Below are positions 25,181 to 33,816 of a stretch of 64,000 nucleotides of DNA, piece by piece. The notes below the pieces were generated by a model. That model saw nothing but the letters and a program-made list of their open reading frames with translations. It made no database searches and was not told the DNA's origin. The stretch spans positions 1 through 64,000 of the forward strand of contig NZ_PXZH01000005.1 of NCBI RefSeq assembly GCF_003950325.1. The letters run 5' to 3'. The translations under genes were made by a program, and so were the position numbers. Source of the DNA: Vagococcus humatus. Lineage in GTDB: Bacteria; Bacillota; Bacilli; Lactobacillales; Vagococcaceae. How positions within the stretch are numbered: the first letter of the stretch is position 1; each line of letters starts with the position of its first letter.

Positions 25181-26415
25181 AACAAGCATTTATCAATGGA
25201 CTATTAATTAACGGAACAGGGGAGAAACCTATCTCTTCTTCTTTAGTGTTAGTCGAGGACAAGAAAATTATTTACGCAGGTGAGAAAAAAGAAATACCAG
25301 CTGATTATCAAGTGATGGATATTTCAGGAAAAACTATCATGCCTGGGTTAATTGATAGTCACTTACATTTTTCTGGAAATTTGACAGACAATGATACTGA
25401 TTGGGTACTAGAAGATCCTGTTCAAAAAACAGTAGTAGCAGTTCAACAAGCCCATGAATGTCTGCAAAGAGGACTTACGACAGTTGGGGAAATCTCTCGC
25501 TCTGGTCTACATATTCGTAATATGGTAGAAGCTGGAGTCATGGAAGGACCTAGAGTAGTTGGGACTGGTTTAGGCTTTGCTAGAACTTGTGGTCACGGCG
25601 ACTCTCACCACCTTCCTGCTTGGTATAATGATGAATCTCATCCTTGGGCTGAACGAGTAGATGGCCCTTGGGAATTAAGAAAGGCTGTCCGTCGTCGCTT
25701 ACGAGATAATCCAGATGCCATTAAGATTTGGTCAACTGGTGGAGGTATTTGGCGTTGGGATAAAAAACTAGATCAACACTACACCTTAGAAGAAATACAA
25801 GCAGTAGTAGATGAATGTAATATGGTGGGCATTCCTGTCTGGTCTCATGCAGAAGGTTACGGCGGAGCATTAGACTCATGTAAAGCAGGTGTTCATTTAA
25901 TTATTCACGGTCAAACATTAAATGATGAATGTCTAGATATTATGGCTGAAAAAGGCATTTATTTCTGTCCAACTATTCAGTTTTTAAATGAATGGTTTAA
26001 GACCTATGAACCTCCTTATATTCCTGAAGTCCATGATCAATATCCAGGAGATACTGTTGCAGAAAAAGAATTAAATCGTGTATATGGTAATTTAAGACGA
26101 GCAAAAGAAAAAGGTATTGTCTTAACAATCGGTTCTGACTCATTCTGTTCTAGTTTAACTCCTTATGGTATCACCGCAATTGGAGAAATGTATGCCTTCA
26201 ATGAAAAAGCTGGCATTCCAAATATGGACGTTATTTTAGCCGCAACTCGAAACGGAGCTGACATGTTAAATGTTTTAGATGTTACTGGTACTTTAGAAGC
26301 TGGTAAGTTTGCTGATTTATTAGTCATTGATGGAAATCCTTTAGACGATATTCGGGCTATTTCAGCAGAAAACATGTCAGTTATTATGAAAGAAGGCCAG
26401 TTAGTTAATCATTAA
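25177..26415 (+). CDS. metal-dependent amidohydrolase (imidazolonepropionase/prolidase-like)
   Basis: A 412-residue TIM-barrel amidohydrolase. PGLIDSHLHFSG (about 56-67) provides the HxH metal pair. WSHAEGYGG (about 227) and IIHGQTLNDE (about 248) hold two further histidines, and TIGSDSF (about 318) holds the catalytic aspartate. GTLEAGKFADLLVIDGNPL is the standard C-terminal strand. No lysine is visible at the usual carboxylation point with certainty, though AIKIWSTGG (about 183) is a candidate. Relatives cleave Xaa-Pro or N-acyl amino-acid bonds. Translation starts within the permease stop (ATGA), which argues for use of a substrate imported by that permease. Exact substrate unknown. Confidence 0.82.
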   Translation: MKQAFINGLLINGTGEKPISSSLVLVEDKKIIYAGEKKEIPADYQVMDISGKTIMPGLIDSHLHFSGNLTDNDTDWVLEDPVQKTVVAVQQAHECLQRGLTTVGEISRSGLHIRNMVEAGVMEGPRVVGTGLGFARTCGHGDSHHLPAWYNDESHPWAERVDGPWELRKAVRRRLRDNPDAIKIWSTGGGIWRWDKKLDQHYTLEEIQAVVDECNMVGIPVWSHAEGYGGALDSCKAGVHLIIHGQTLNDECLDIMAEKGIYFCPTIQFLNEWFKTYEPPYIPEVHDQYPGDTVAEKELNRVYGNLRRAKEKGIVLTIGSDSFCSSLTPYGITAIGEMYAFNEKAGIPNMDVILAATRNGADMLNVLDVTGTLEAGKFADLLVIDGNPLDDIRAISAENMSVIMKEGQLVNH

Positions 26416-26425
26416 AAATAGCACT

Positions 26426-26458
26426 AAAAAAGCCTTAGAATTTTTCTAAGGCTTTTTT
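26426..26458. terminator. bidirectional terminator between amidohydrolase and metQ
   Basis: Perfect 15-bp arms AAAAAAGCCTTAGAA / TTCTAAGGCTTTTTT with a 3-nt loop. Confidence 0.92.
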
Positions 26459-26463
26459 AATGA

Positions 26464-27306
26464 CTATTTTGACACAGGAGTAATCCGTCCTTGCCATTTT
26501 TTACTGATCCAGTCTTGGGTTTCTTTGCTATGTAAGACTTCCATTAATTTCTTGATCTCTGCTTTATTTTTATCTTCAGAGCGAACCGCTACAATGTTAG
26601 CATAGGGGGAATTGTTTTTCTCAACTAACAACCCATCTTCTACTGGAGAAAGACCTAAATCTGTTACAAAGTTAGCATTAATTGCAATTAAATCTGCTTC
26701 ATCGTTGTTATAAGCTGTAGTAAGAAGTTCTGGATTAACATCATGTTTAAACTTCAACTGTTTAGGGTTACTTACTACATCTTCAAATGTTGCAGTTAAT
26801 GGATCTACTCCATCTTTTAATTTTATCAACTTAGCATCGGTTAAAATAGTTAAAATCCGGCCCCAATCTGCTTCTGAATTGCTAGTTAAGACTGTTCCAC
26901 CTTTTTTTAGATCCGCAATATTTTTCAATCGTTTAGAATATAGAGCCATCAATTCAATATGAACGCCACCTGCATTGGCAAAATCATAGTCATTTTCTTT
27001 TACTGACTTGTCAAAGAAAGGAATATGCTGAAAATAATTAGCATCAATTTCATTTTCTGCTAATGCTTTATTGGGCATAATGTAGTCTTCAAAAGGGACA
27101 ATATCCAATTTTATTCCTTCTTTTTCTAATTCAGGTTTTACATGCTCTAAAATTTCAGCATGTGGCGTAGGGGAAGCCCCTATTTTTAATTCTGTTAACT
27201 TACTTTTTCCTTCCGTACTTTCTTTTGATTCTTTCTGAGCTCCGCAAGCAACTAAACTTACCCCTAATAGAGTACATAAAATAATGCCAAAGACTTTTCG
27301 TTTCAT
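26464..27306 (-). CDS. metQ: methionine ABC transporter substrate-binding lipoprotein (NlpA/MetQ family)
   Basis: A 280-residue lipoprotein. Signal peptide MKRKVFGIILCTLLGVSLVAC has its lipobox cysteine at about residue 21. The mature part is of the NlpA fold: LKIGASPTPHAEILEHVKP, DYIMPNKALAENEIDANYFQH and NNSPYANIVAVR. It captures methionine (D- or L-) outside the membrane and hands it to MetI. RBS AGGAGGAAA. It is the last gene of the metN-metI-metQ operon and is placed behind a T-box leader. The convergent amidohydrolase shares its terminator. Methionine specificity is supported by the T-box specifier and the NIL domain of MetN. Confidence 0.92.
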   Translation of the reverse strand: MKRKVFGIILCTLLGVSLVACGAQKESKESTEGKSKLTELKIGASPTPHAEILEHVKPELEKEGIKLDIVPFEDYIMPNKALAENEIDANYFQHIPFFDKSVKENDYDFANAGGVHIELMALYSKRLKNIADLKKGGTVLTSNSEADWGRILTILTDAKLIKLKDGVDPLTATFEDVVSNPKQLKFKHDVNPELLTTAYNNDEADLIAINANFVTDLGLSPVEDGLLVEKNNSPYANIVAVRSEDKNKAEIKKLMEVLHSKETQDWISKKWQGRITPVSK

Positions 27307-27328
27307 TGTATTTCCTCCTAATTGTTTT

Positions 27329-28018
27329 TTAACGTTTATCTGTTTTTTTCACAGCCCAATCACCTAACCATTGCACCATAAAAACAATAACTAACACACA
27401 AATGGTAGCAAATAAGGTAATCGTAGGTCGGTTACGCATAAATCCTTCTTGATAAGCCAAACCTCCTAAACCACCTGCTCCAATAGCTCCTGCCATAGCT
27501 GTGAATCCAATCATCGTAATAACTGTGACTGTAACACCTGAAATTAAAGCTGGTAAGCTTTCCGGAATTAATACTTTGGTGACTAATTCCCACTTGTTAG
27601 CTCCCATACTATTAGCAGCTTCTAATACACCATGATCCACTTCTCTAAAAGCCATCTCAACTAGCCGACCGTAAAAGGGAGCGGCGGAAATAACTAGAGA
27701 AGGAATGGCTGCTTTTGCTCCTAAAAAAGTTCCCATTAACGCTTTGGTAAAAGGAATCAGTAAAATGATTAAGATAATAAAAGGAACAGAGCGGCAAATA
27801 TTACTGATAATCGACAATAAATTATAAAAAATTTTAGCCCCTATCCGTTTACTTTTTCCTAAATTATATAAGAGTAAGCCTAAAATCAAGCCAATAATTA
27901 TAACAAATAGCATAGAAACAACTGTCATATATAAGGTTTCTGATGTGGCTACTTTAAACTTTCCCAAATCTAGCTGTTCTGTATTTAAATACATCTCTTT
28001 AAAATTCCCTTTATGCAT
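27329..28018 (-). CDS. metI: methionine ABC transporter permease
   Basis: A 229-residue membrane protein with five to six spans. The coupling EAA loop reads EAANSMGANKWELVTKVLIPES (in two parts, about 131-152), as in MetI proteins, and GAIGAGGLGGLAYQEGF follows. It forms the translocation channel with MetN on the cytoplasmic side and MetQ outside. The start overlaps the metN stop by 8 nt (ATGCATAA), so translation is coupled and no separate strong RBS is needed. Same operon as metQ, 22 nt upstream of it. Confidence 0.93.
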   Translation of the reverse strand: MHKGNFKEMYLNTEQLDLGKFKVATSETLYMTVVSMLFVIIIGLILGLLLYNLGKSKRIGAKIFYNLLSIISNICRSVPFIILIILLIPFTKALMGTFLGAKAAIPSLVISAAPFYGRLVEMAFREVDHGVLEAANSMGANKWELVTKVLIPESLPALISGVTVTVITMIGFTAMAGAIGAGGLGGLAYQEGFMRNRPTITLFATICVLVIVFMVQWLGDWAVKKTDKR

Positions 28019-29033
28019 GATCTACAACCTCCACACCAATTCCTTGTTCTACTAAAAATAATAAAGCTCGGTCCATTTCTTTTTCTTCCCCAATAATTTC
28101 TACAATCAAAGTCCCAAAAGACGTTTCTCTCATGGCTTGAATTTGGCCTTGAATCACACTCATATCAATTTGAAACTTGCGTATCACTTGAGATAAAATA
28201 GGCTGTCTTGCTTGATCCCCTCTAAAGGTTAATTTAACTAATTTTCCTTCGGTATATTGATCTGAAAAATCAGCTAAGTTAGCTTCTGGTATAGTTTCCT
28301 GTTGGACAAATCGTTTAGTCACCGCTTGCTTTGGATGTTCAAAAACTTCCGTTACCTCCCCAAACTCTACCACCTTACCTGATTCCATCACTGCCACTTT
28401 CTGACAAATTTTTCTAATCACGTGCATTTCATGTGTAATAAAAATAATCGTGACTCCTAATCGCTGATTAACTTCTGCTAATAACTCTAATACCTCATCT
28501 GTTGTTTGAGGATCTAGTGCACTAGTTCCCTCATCCACTAATAGTATTTCTGGCTGATTAGCTAAAGCTCTAGCAATCCCTACCCGTTGCTTTTGTCCCC
28601 CGGAAAGCTGTGCTGGATAGGTGTTATTTTTCCCAGATAAACCAACTAACTGGATTAACTCTTTAGCCCGTTCTTCTCTTTCTTCTTTAGCGACGCCGGC
28701 TAACTCTAACGGCAATAAAATATTTTCTTCAACTGTCCGAGACCATAATAGATTAAAATGTTGAAAAATCATGCCAACTTTTTTTCGAAACTTTCGTAAC
28801 TCTTTTCCTTTTAGTTGCTGAATTTCTTCACCATTAATAGTAATCTTCCCCGCTGTTGGCTTTTCTAACCCATTAAATAAACGAATCAACGTACTTTTTC
28901 CAGCTCCAGAATAACCAACAATCCCAAAAATTTCCCCTTTTTGAATGGTTAAATCGACTTGATTAACTGCATCAATTCGTTGATTTTTTTGAATAAATTG
29001 CTTACTCACTTGCTTTAATTCAATAAATGCCAC
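28011..29033 (-). CDS. metN: methionine ABC transporter ATP-binding protein
   Basis: A 340-residue ATPase. Walker A GYSGAGKSTL (about 38-47), signature LSGGQKQRVGIARAL (about 141-155), Walker B ILLVDEGTSALD (about 162-173) and H-loop FITHEMH. Residues about 265-340 form the NIL (ACT-like) domain that binds methionine and inhibits transport when the cell is replete. The start codon is GTG at 29033, with GGGGGAAA before it. First gene of the metNIQ operon; a T-box leader occupies the 300 nt upstream. High confidence. Confidence 0.95.
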   Translation of the reverse strand: MAFIELKQVSKQFIQKNQRIDAVNQVDLTIQKGEIFGIVGYSGAGKSTLIRLFNGLEKPTAGKITINGEEIQQLKGKELRKFRKKVGMIFQHFNLLWSRTVEENILLPLELAGVAKEEREERAKELIQLVGLSGKNNTYPAQLSGGQKQRVGIARALANQPEILLVDEGTSALDPQTTDEVLELLAEVNQRLGVTIIFITHEMHVIRKICQKVAVMESGKVVEFGEVTEVFEHPKQAVTKRFVQQETIPEANLADFSDQYTEGKLVKLTFRGDQARQPILSQVIRKFQIDMSVIQGQIQAMRETSFGTLIVEIIGEEKEMDRALLFLVEQGIGVEVVDHA

Positions 29034-29063
29034 ATCATTTCCCCCTATTCAATTTCTTTAGAC

Positions 29064-29103
29064 AAAAAAACTCCCGCCCTTGTTAAATAAACAAGGACGG
29101 GAG
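29064..29103 (-). terminator. regulated terminator of the T-box leader
   Basis: CTCCCGCCCTTGTT / AACAAGGACGGGAG (one mismatch), then seven T on the minus strand. Part of its left side pairs alternatively with the T-box in the antiterminator. Confidence 0.88.
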
Positions 29104-29360
29104 GATAAATTCCACCGTGTTACCACCTTAATTTTCAATTATTTTACAATAATCGACTCAGTCAGTACAGGAAAGATATTCCGATACTGTGGCATTTTAA
29201 CGGATGCACCCGTAATAAACTCACTACTAGCTCGTTTATTCTTGCTCAAAGACCATCTTCCATTCCTATCCTGCTACTCACTTTCACCTAACTGAGCTCT
29301 CTAAAAAAACATTCTTGAAATGTACTCTTCTTTTCAAAGCTTTTTAATTATCTAAGTTTA
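29064..29360 (-). promoter_or_regulatory. T-box leader, probably methionine-specific
   Basis: On the minus strand the T-box AAGGTGGTAACACGG (29115-29129) stands upstream of a GC-rich terminator. Stem I begins AGAGAGCTCAG and closes with TTTGAGC. Just before the closing strand GAAGATGGTC places an ATG (29254-29256) where the specifier codon should be. The product is the methionine importer, which agrees with an uncharged tRNA-Met sensor. Uncharged tRNA would stabilise the antiterminator and raise metNIQ expression. Confidence 0.82.
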
Positions 29361-29366
29361 ATTGAT

Positions 29367-29395
29367 ACTATATCAGGGCTTGATTAAAAAGTCAA
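29367..29395 (-). promoter_or_regulatory. sigma-A promoter of the metNIQ operon
   Basis: TTGACT (29390-29395) and TATAGT (29367-29372) are 17 nt apart on the minus strand, just upstream of the T-box stem I. The transcript should begin near 29360. Confidence 0.75.
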
Positions 29396-29419
29396 TCACT
29401 TTTATTAACTTTTTCTCAT

Positions 29420-29734
29420 TTAATTTTCAGGTATTTCTTTTAATTTAACTAGCCAAGCACTACCTTCTTCAGGATTATCTAGTAACGTTGGATCATCCAT
29501 CGCTTCTTCATTAATAGCTACAACTTCTCCAGCAATCGGGGTTAATAATTCTGTCACTGCTTTTTCCGCCTCTACATCTGCGATAGGATCATCTACTTGT
29601 AACTTATCTCCTAATTTTGGTAACGTTATAAAGCTAATCCCACCTAAGTCTTCTTGTCCTTGCTTAGATAAGGCAATAGTAATAATTTCTGCTTCTTTTT
29701 TCAGCCACAATTGACCTGTTACATAATTTTCCAT
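29420..29734 (-). CDS. gcvH: glycine cleavage system H-like protein (lipoyl carrier)
   Basis: A 104-residue lipoyl-domain protein, shorter than the usual 125-130. The lipoyl-lysine motif is VEAEKAVTEL, with the acceptor K at about residue 58, and EVVAINEE follows. No glycine-cleavage P, T or L genes are in the window. In Firmicutes GcvH also works as the intermediate from which LipL passes octanoyl/lipoyl groups to E2 proteins, and a lipL homologue is present at 5.3 kb. The gene follows an ArsC/Spx-like gene by 13 nt, as yusH and yusI do in B. subtilis. RBS AGAGGAG. Confidence 0.85.
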   Translation of the reverse strand: MENYVTGQLWLKKEAEIITIALSKQGQEDLGGISFITLPKLGDKLQVDDPIADVEAEKAVTELLTPIAGEVVAINEEAMDDPTLLDNPEEGSAWLVKLKEIPEN

Positions 29735-29747
29735 AAAAAAACTCCTC

Positions 29748-30104
29748 TTAATTATTCACTAAGGCTTCGTATGCTTCTTCTTTAAACCCTAGTAATACTT
29801 GCCCATCTTTCTCTAAGATTGGACGTTTAATTAGCATACCATTTTGGCTTAGCTTATTAGCTGCTTCTTTGGCTGTCATTTGTCCAACTAAATCTTTCAA
29901 GCCTGCTTCACGATATAATTTACCACTCGTATTAAAGTAGCGTCTAATAGGCCATTCGTTATCTTCCATCCACTTCTCAATCAATTCTTGAGTAGGCGGT
30001 GTGTCTATCATTTCTACTAGCTGGTAAGAAATACCTTGATTATCTAACCAAGCTTTAGCTTTTTTACAAGTTGAACAACGGTGGTACCAATAAAATGTTA
30101 TCAT
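29748..30104 (-). CDS. ArsC/Spx-family thioredoxin-fold protein (YusI-like)
   Basis: A 118-residue protein of the arsenate reductase/Spx superfamily. The N-terminal redox motif CSTCKKAKAWL (C10 and C13) is CXXC, and the RYFNTSGKLYRE segment and IKRPIL (Arg-Pro) motif are conserved. Spx regulators are slightly longer and carry RPI plus an RNAP-binding face. This shorter member, encoded next to gcvH, looks like YusI, whose role is not defined. It could reduce a protein or small molecule, and a function related to the lipoyl carrier is conceivable from the neighbourhood only. RBS AGAGGATT. Confidence 0.78.
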   Translation of the reverse strand: MITFYWYHRCSTCKKAKAWLDNQGISYQLVEMIDTPPTQELIEKWMEDNEWPIRRYFNTSGKLYREAGLKDLVGQMTAKEAANKLSQNGMLIKRPILEKDGQVLLGFKEEAYEALVNN

Positions 30105-30164
30105 ATTTTAAATCCTCTTCTCCGTTATTTTTGCTTTTAGTATAGCATATTCTAGAAACAGAAT

Positions 30165-30210
30165 AAAAAGAAACCATAACTTTGTAATAAAAGCTATGAT
30201 TTCTTTTTTA
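30165..30210 (-). terminator. terminator after rodA
   Basis: On the minus strand AAAGAAATCATAGCTTT / AAGTTATGGTTTCTTTTTATT forms a stem just after the rodA stop, with a T tail. Confidence 0.75.
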
Positions 30211-30211
30211 T

Positions 30212-31387
30212 TTATTGATAAGGCAATTCATCATCTTGTTGGAAACGCATGGATAAAATAATTCCAACTCCAATCATATTACCTAACAAGGAAGAACCTC
30301 CTTGACTGATAAAGGGTAACGGAATACCTGTTAAAGGTAATAAACCGATATTAGCCCCAATGTTTTCAAACACATGGAATAAAATCATCATAATGATTCC
30401 TGTAGCAATATAAGCATAAAACTGGTTATTTGTATCGAAACACACACGAATCATCCGATAAATCAGCATAAAGTATAAAATAATAACAAAAGTACTTCCA
30501 ATAAAACCAAAGTTTTCACCAATCACAGTAAAAATCATATCTGATTCTCTAACCGGAACATACACATCTGTCACATTAAATCCTTTCCCAAACATACCAC
30601 CTGATCCAATGGCAATCAAAGCCTGGGCTTGCTGATAAGAATTCCCTGTAGAATCATGGAAGGGATCTAACCAAGAATCAATTCTAAATAATTGATACTG
30701 CTTAACACCTAAATGATACAAAAATGCTCGACCATTTTCTGTGGTAACTAAGTAAAGAACTGTGCCAGAAAATGCAACAAACAAGGCTATTGTTGGTAAA
30801 ATAATTTTCCAAGAAATACCAGACATGATAAAAATTCCACCTAATATCGCTACATACACTAGTAGTGTACCAAAATCATGTTGATATTTTAATAAAATAG
30901 CAACTGGTACAGTGGCTAAAAATAGTTTCCCAATCAACTGAAAATCATGTTGAATCGTATGAGGATGATTCATATTATGATTGGCAACAATATATGCCAA
31001 CATTAAGATATAAGCAATTTTCATAACTTCAGAAGGTTGAAAGGTAAATCCTGCGAAACTAAACCAGTTTTTAGAACCTGTTAACGTATATAAATGACTA
31101 TCATAATACTTTAACAAGGCGGTCATCACTAACAGACCTCCTCCGTAAAAAACAGGCGTGGCTTTCCACAAAGCCTTGGAAGAAAATTGCATCATCACAA
31201 TTACTGCTAAACAACCAATCAAGATCCATAATACTTGCTTAATCATTTGGCTAGTAACATCCATCACATTTCCATCATTTGTCAAGGACACATAAAGAGA
31301 AACTAATCCTACTCCTAACAAAAGAAATACAGGTAAAATAATTCCATAATCTATGCGGCTATCTAAATTGTTTTTTTCAGTAACCAT
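30212..31387 (-). CDS. rodA: SEDS peptidoglycan glycosyltransferase RodA/FtsW family
   Basis: A 391-residue polytopic protein with about 10 spans. SEDS features visible: KNWFSFAGFTFQPSE (about 105), which is the W-x-G-F-x-x-Q-P-S-E motif; DVYVPVRESDMIFTVIGENFGF (in two parts, about 280-300); and PLTGIPLPFISQGGSSLL near 358. The protein polymerises lipid II during cell-wall elongation together with a class B PBP. RodA is preferred over FtsW because no division cluster surrounds it and because the sequence RIDYGIILPVFLL resembles RodA N-termini, but the two are hard to separate. Alone on its transcript between two hairpins. Confidence 0.85.
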   Translation of the reverse strand: MVTEKNNLDSRIDYGIILPVFLLLGVGLVSLYVSLTNDGNVMDVTSQMIKQVLWILIGCLAVIVMMQFSSKALWKATPVFYGGGLLVMTALLKYYDSHLYTLTGSKNWFSFAGFTFQPSEVMKIAYILMLAYIVANHNMNHPHTIQHDFQLIGKLFLATVPVAILLKYQHDFGTLLVYVAILGGIFIMSGISWKIILPTIALFVAFSGTVLYLVTTENGRAFLYHLGVKQYQLFRIDSWLDPFHDSTGNSYQQAQALIAIGSGGMFGKGFNVTDVYVPVRESDMIFTVIGENFGFIGSTFVIILYFMLIYRMIRVCFDTNNQFYAYIATGIIMMILFHVFENIGANIGLLPLTGIPLPFISQGGSSLLGNMIGVGIILSMRFQQDDELPYQ

Positions 31388-31482
31388 ATCTCATCTCTTT
31401 CTTTAGTTCATTATCATCTAACTCTTTTATTATACTCAACTTTTCTTAAAAAAGTTGAGTTAAAAAGGATTTTAAGAAAAGT

Positions 31483-32472
31483 TTATCGTTCCTGTAACTG
31501 TAAAAATTGTAAAGTTTTAATGAATGTTTCTTTACTTTGGGGTTGATGGAAATTAAATAAAGATTCATTAGATACCTTACTTTTTTCTTTAGAATAATGG
31601 ACAGCTGTTACGGGTATGCCTTTACGTTCTAGTAAGGTGGTTAACGACCCACTACTTTGCTCAAAAATAGGCAAAGTGTTACCATCTGTTAAAAATACTG
31701 GAGGATAGTGGTCAATCATCTTAGGCCAAGCTAAATCAGAAACCACAGATGTTTCTTCCCACTGAGCTTTGCCAAAATAGGCCCAACCTAACCGTTTCAT
31801 TAAATAATCAGAAGATACTAGTTTGTTCTTTTCTTTAAATTCCTTGATAGAAAAAGGTGAGGCATAAAATAAGGCGCCTTTAATGTGAGTGGGATCTAAC
31901 TCTTGGTTAAAACTAAGCTGTTTGCGGTATTTCTCATTCATTTGTAAATTCACATACTGACCTGCTAAAGTTCCACCAGACCCATTACCTGCAAAATAAA
32001 GTTGCTCTAAATTAATCCCATATTTATTAGCCTTTGATTTTATTTCTTTTATGAAATCATTGACTTGAATTAATGGTAACGGATTTTGTCCATTTGGAAG
32101 CAGTTCGTAGTTAATACTCGCTACGTTATAACCTTGATTAGCTAATAAGTAACCATACGTTCTAGCATCTGACTTATCTCCTGTCACAAACTGTCCACCG
32201 TGTATCCAAATCACTAAAGGTCGATTAGGTTCTTTTGTTACATATAAATCATACTGATTATTAGAAGCTAATGAAGGATAGGTTTGATCCTTATAGTAGG
32301 CCACTGTCTTTTTTATCTCAGCAAAATTTTTAGGCTCTTTAGTTACCCATTCATTTTTTTCTGATACTTTCAAATAGTCAATAGCAGGATATGGAGTAAA
32401 TACCATCACATATATGCTAAAAACTAAACAAACTCCTAAAATCATAAGAGTGTCTTTTATCATTTCTTTCAT
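31483..32472 (-). CDS. membrane-anchored alpha/beta hydrolase (esterase/lipase family)
   Basis: A 329-residue protein with an N-terminal hydrophobic helix (about 5-25) that probably anchors it with the catalytic domain outside. IWIHGGQFVTGDKSD (about 88-102) is the oxyanion-hole HGG of the hormone-sensitive-lipase-like esterases. FAGNGSGGTLAG (about 160-171) holds the nucleophile serine in a GxSxG. A late Asp and His are less certain (LTDGN at about 265, HYSKE near 290). RBS AAAGGAGTTC. It lies alone between rodA and tRNA-Thr. Substrate unknown; cell-wall or lipid ester hydrolysis is possible. Confidence 0.75.
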   Translation of the reverse strand: MKEMIKDTLMILGVCLVFSIYVMVFTPYPAIDYLKVSEKNEWVTKEPKNFAEIKKTVAYYKDQTYPSLASNNQYDLYVTKEPNRPLVIWIHGGQFVTGDKSDARTYGYLLANQGYNVASINYELLPNGQNPLPLIQVNDFIKEIKSKANKYGINLEQLYFAGNGSGGTLAGQYVNLQMNEKYRKQLSFNQELDPTHIKGALFYASPFSIKEFKEKNKLVSSDYLMKRLGWAYFGKAQWEETSVVSDLAWPKMIDHYPPVFLTDGNTLPIFEQSSGSLTTLLERKGIPVTAVHYSKEKSKVSNESLFNFHQPQSKETFIKTLQFLQLQER

Positions 32473-32562
32473 AGACTGAACTCCTTTTACTTAATATTAA
32501 TACAGTACCCACTATTGTATCTTTTTTTTGACAGAATCACAATTCTATTTTCCATTATTTTA

Positions 32563-32591
32563 TTGACATTTAACCTAAAAAGGATTTTAAT
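32563..32591 (+). promoter_or_regulatory. promoter of tRNA-Thr
   Basis: TTGACA (32563-32568), a 17-nt spacer and TTTAAT (32586-32591) stand just before the tRNA gene. Confidence 0.7.
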
Positions 32592-32600
32592 AGATATTAG

Positions 32601-32673
<73 letters not shown>

Positions 32674-32674
32674 T

Positions 32675-32714
32675 CACACCCTTAAAATTATATAATTTTA
32701 AGGGTGTGTTTTTT
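32675..32714 (+). terminator. terminator after tRNA-Thr
   Basis: CACACCCTTAAAATTA / TAATTTTAAGGGTGTG followed by TTTTTT, directly after the tRNA. Confidence 0.92.
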
Positions 32715-32822
32715 GTTCTTTAATTGTTATTGTTAGTAAATTAGCTTTATTTTAGTATTTATGCTATAATGTAAGTACATATCTATGTGTTTTATCGAAC
32801 TATAAAAAAGGAGTGAAGTTTA

Positions 32823-33050
32823 TTGTTCAGACCTACAAAAAGAACTGTATCTGATGAAGGTAAACAGTTTAAACCACAAACCGTTGTTACTTTTTATTTG
32901 CATGGACAATTAGAAACAGGCAAAGTTGTCAAACAGCTCCAAAACGCTGCAATTGTAGAAATTAAAGAAACAACTAACAATGATGAAGTTATTTTCCAAA
33001 CACAAGGAAATACGGTAGTCAGTTATCAAGATTTACATAAAAAATCATAA
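32823..33050 (+). CDS. small DUF2187/KOW-like protein
   Basis: A 75-residue protein with a TTG start; AAAAGGAG lies 10 nt upstream, and no ATG is available in frame nearby. The core QTVVTFYLHGQLETGKVVKQLQ followed by AAIVEIKE and NTVVSYQDL has the strand pattern of the DUF2187 family (a short SH3/KOW-like barrel of unknown role). It has its own upstream region after the tRNA terminator and shares a bidirectional terminator with upp. The family guess is moderate; the gene is likely real because of the RBS and the flanking signals. Confidence 0.65.
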   Translation: MFRPTKRTVSDEGKQFKPQTVVTFYLHGQLETGKVVKQLQNAAIVEIKETTNNDEVIFQTQGNTVVSYQDLHKKS

Positions 33051-33057
33051 ATCAACT

Positions 33058-33097
33058 AAAATAAGCTCTTGTCTATAGACAAGAGCTTATTTTTTTA
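33058..33097. terminator. bidirectional terminator between DUF2187-like gene and upp
   Basis: AAAATAAGCTCTTGTC / GACAAGAGCTTATTTT with loop TATA, then T residues. Confidence 0.92.
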
Positions 33098-33100
33098 TAC

Positions 33101-33730
33101 TTATTTTGTTCCAAATAAACGGTCCCCTGCGTCACCAAGACCAGGAACGATGTAACCATCCTCATTTAGATGATCATCTAAACCAGCTGTATAAATGTCT
33201 ACATCTGGATGAGCTTCTTGTAAAGCTTTAATCCCTTCTGGAGCTGCTACTAGACAAACAAATTTAATATTGTTACCTCCACGACGTTTCAAAGCATCTA
33301 CTGCTAAAATAGCTGAACCTCCTGTAGCTAACATTGGATCTACTACAAAAAGCTGACGTGTTGAAATATCAGATGGTAATTTTACAAAATACTCTACAGG
33401 CTCTAAAGTATCATGATCACGGTACATCCCAATATGACCAACCTTAGCAGCTGGAATAAGAGATAACATACCATCTACCATGCCAATACCTGCACGAAGA
33501 ATCGGTACGATTGCCACTTTCTTACCAGATAATTTTTTCTGGGTAGATTTTCCCATTGGTGTTTCAATTACAACATCTTCTAATGGCATATCTCTTGAAA
33601 CTTCATAAGCCATCAACATTGCAATTTCATTTACTACCTCACGAAATTCTTTTGTCCCACAATTTTTATCACGAATGATCGTTAACTTGTGTTGAATTAA
33701 CGGATGATCAATTACTTGAAATTTTCCCAT
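33101..33730 (-). CDS. upp: uracil phosphoribosyltransferase
   Basis: A 209-residue enzyme that makes UMP from uracil and PRPP in pyrimidine salvage. [15 protein letters not shown] (about 128-142) is the PRPP-binding loop, and [13 protein letters not shown] closes the uracil pocket at the C-terminus. [13 protein letters not shown] (about 76-88) is also characteristic. RBS AAGGAGAA. It lies downstream of glyA on the same strand, the same order as in many Firmicutes (glyA-upp), but with a hairpin between them, so it may be expressed both alone and by read-through. Confidence 0.97.
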   Translation of the reverse strand: MGKFQVIDHPLIQHKLTIIRDKNCGTKEFREVVNEIAMLMAYEVSRDMPLEDVVIETPMGKSTQKKLSGKKVAIVPILRAGIGMVDGMLSLIPAAKVGHIGMYRDHDTLEPVEYFVKLPSDISTRQLFVVDPMLATGGSAILAVDALKRRGGNNIKFVCLVAAPEGIKALQEAHPDVDIYTAGLDDHLNEDGYIVPGLGDAGDRLFGTK

Positions 33731-33777
33731 ATCGATTCTCCTTCAAAATTTATTCTTATCTATTGTAAAGCAAAAAA

Positions 33778-33801
33778 GAGTGATTGACTAGTCAATCACT
33801 C
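33778..33801. terminator. hairpin terminator between glyA and upp
   Basis: A 24-bp perfect palindrome, GAGTGATTGACT and its complement, flanked by A6 and T6 runs on both sides; active for glyA on the minus strand. Confidence 0.85.
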
Positions 33802-33816
33802 AAAAAAGATTATTTA

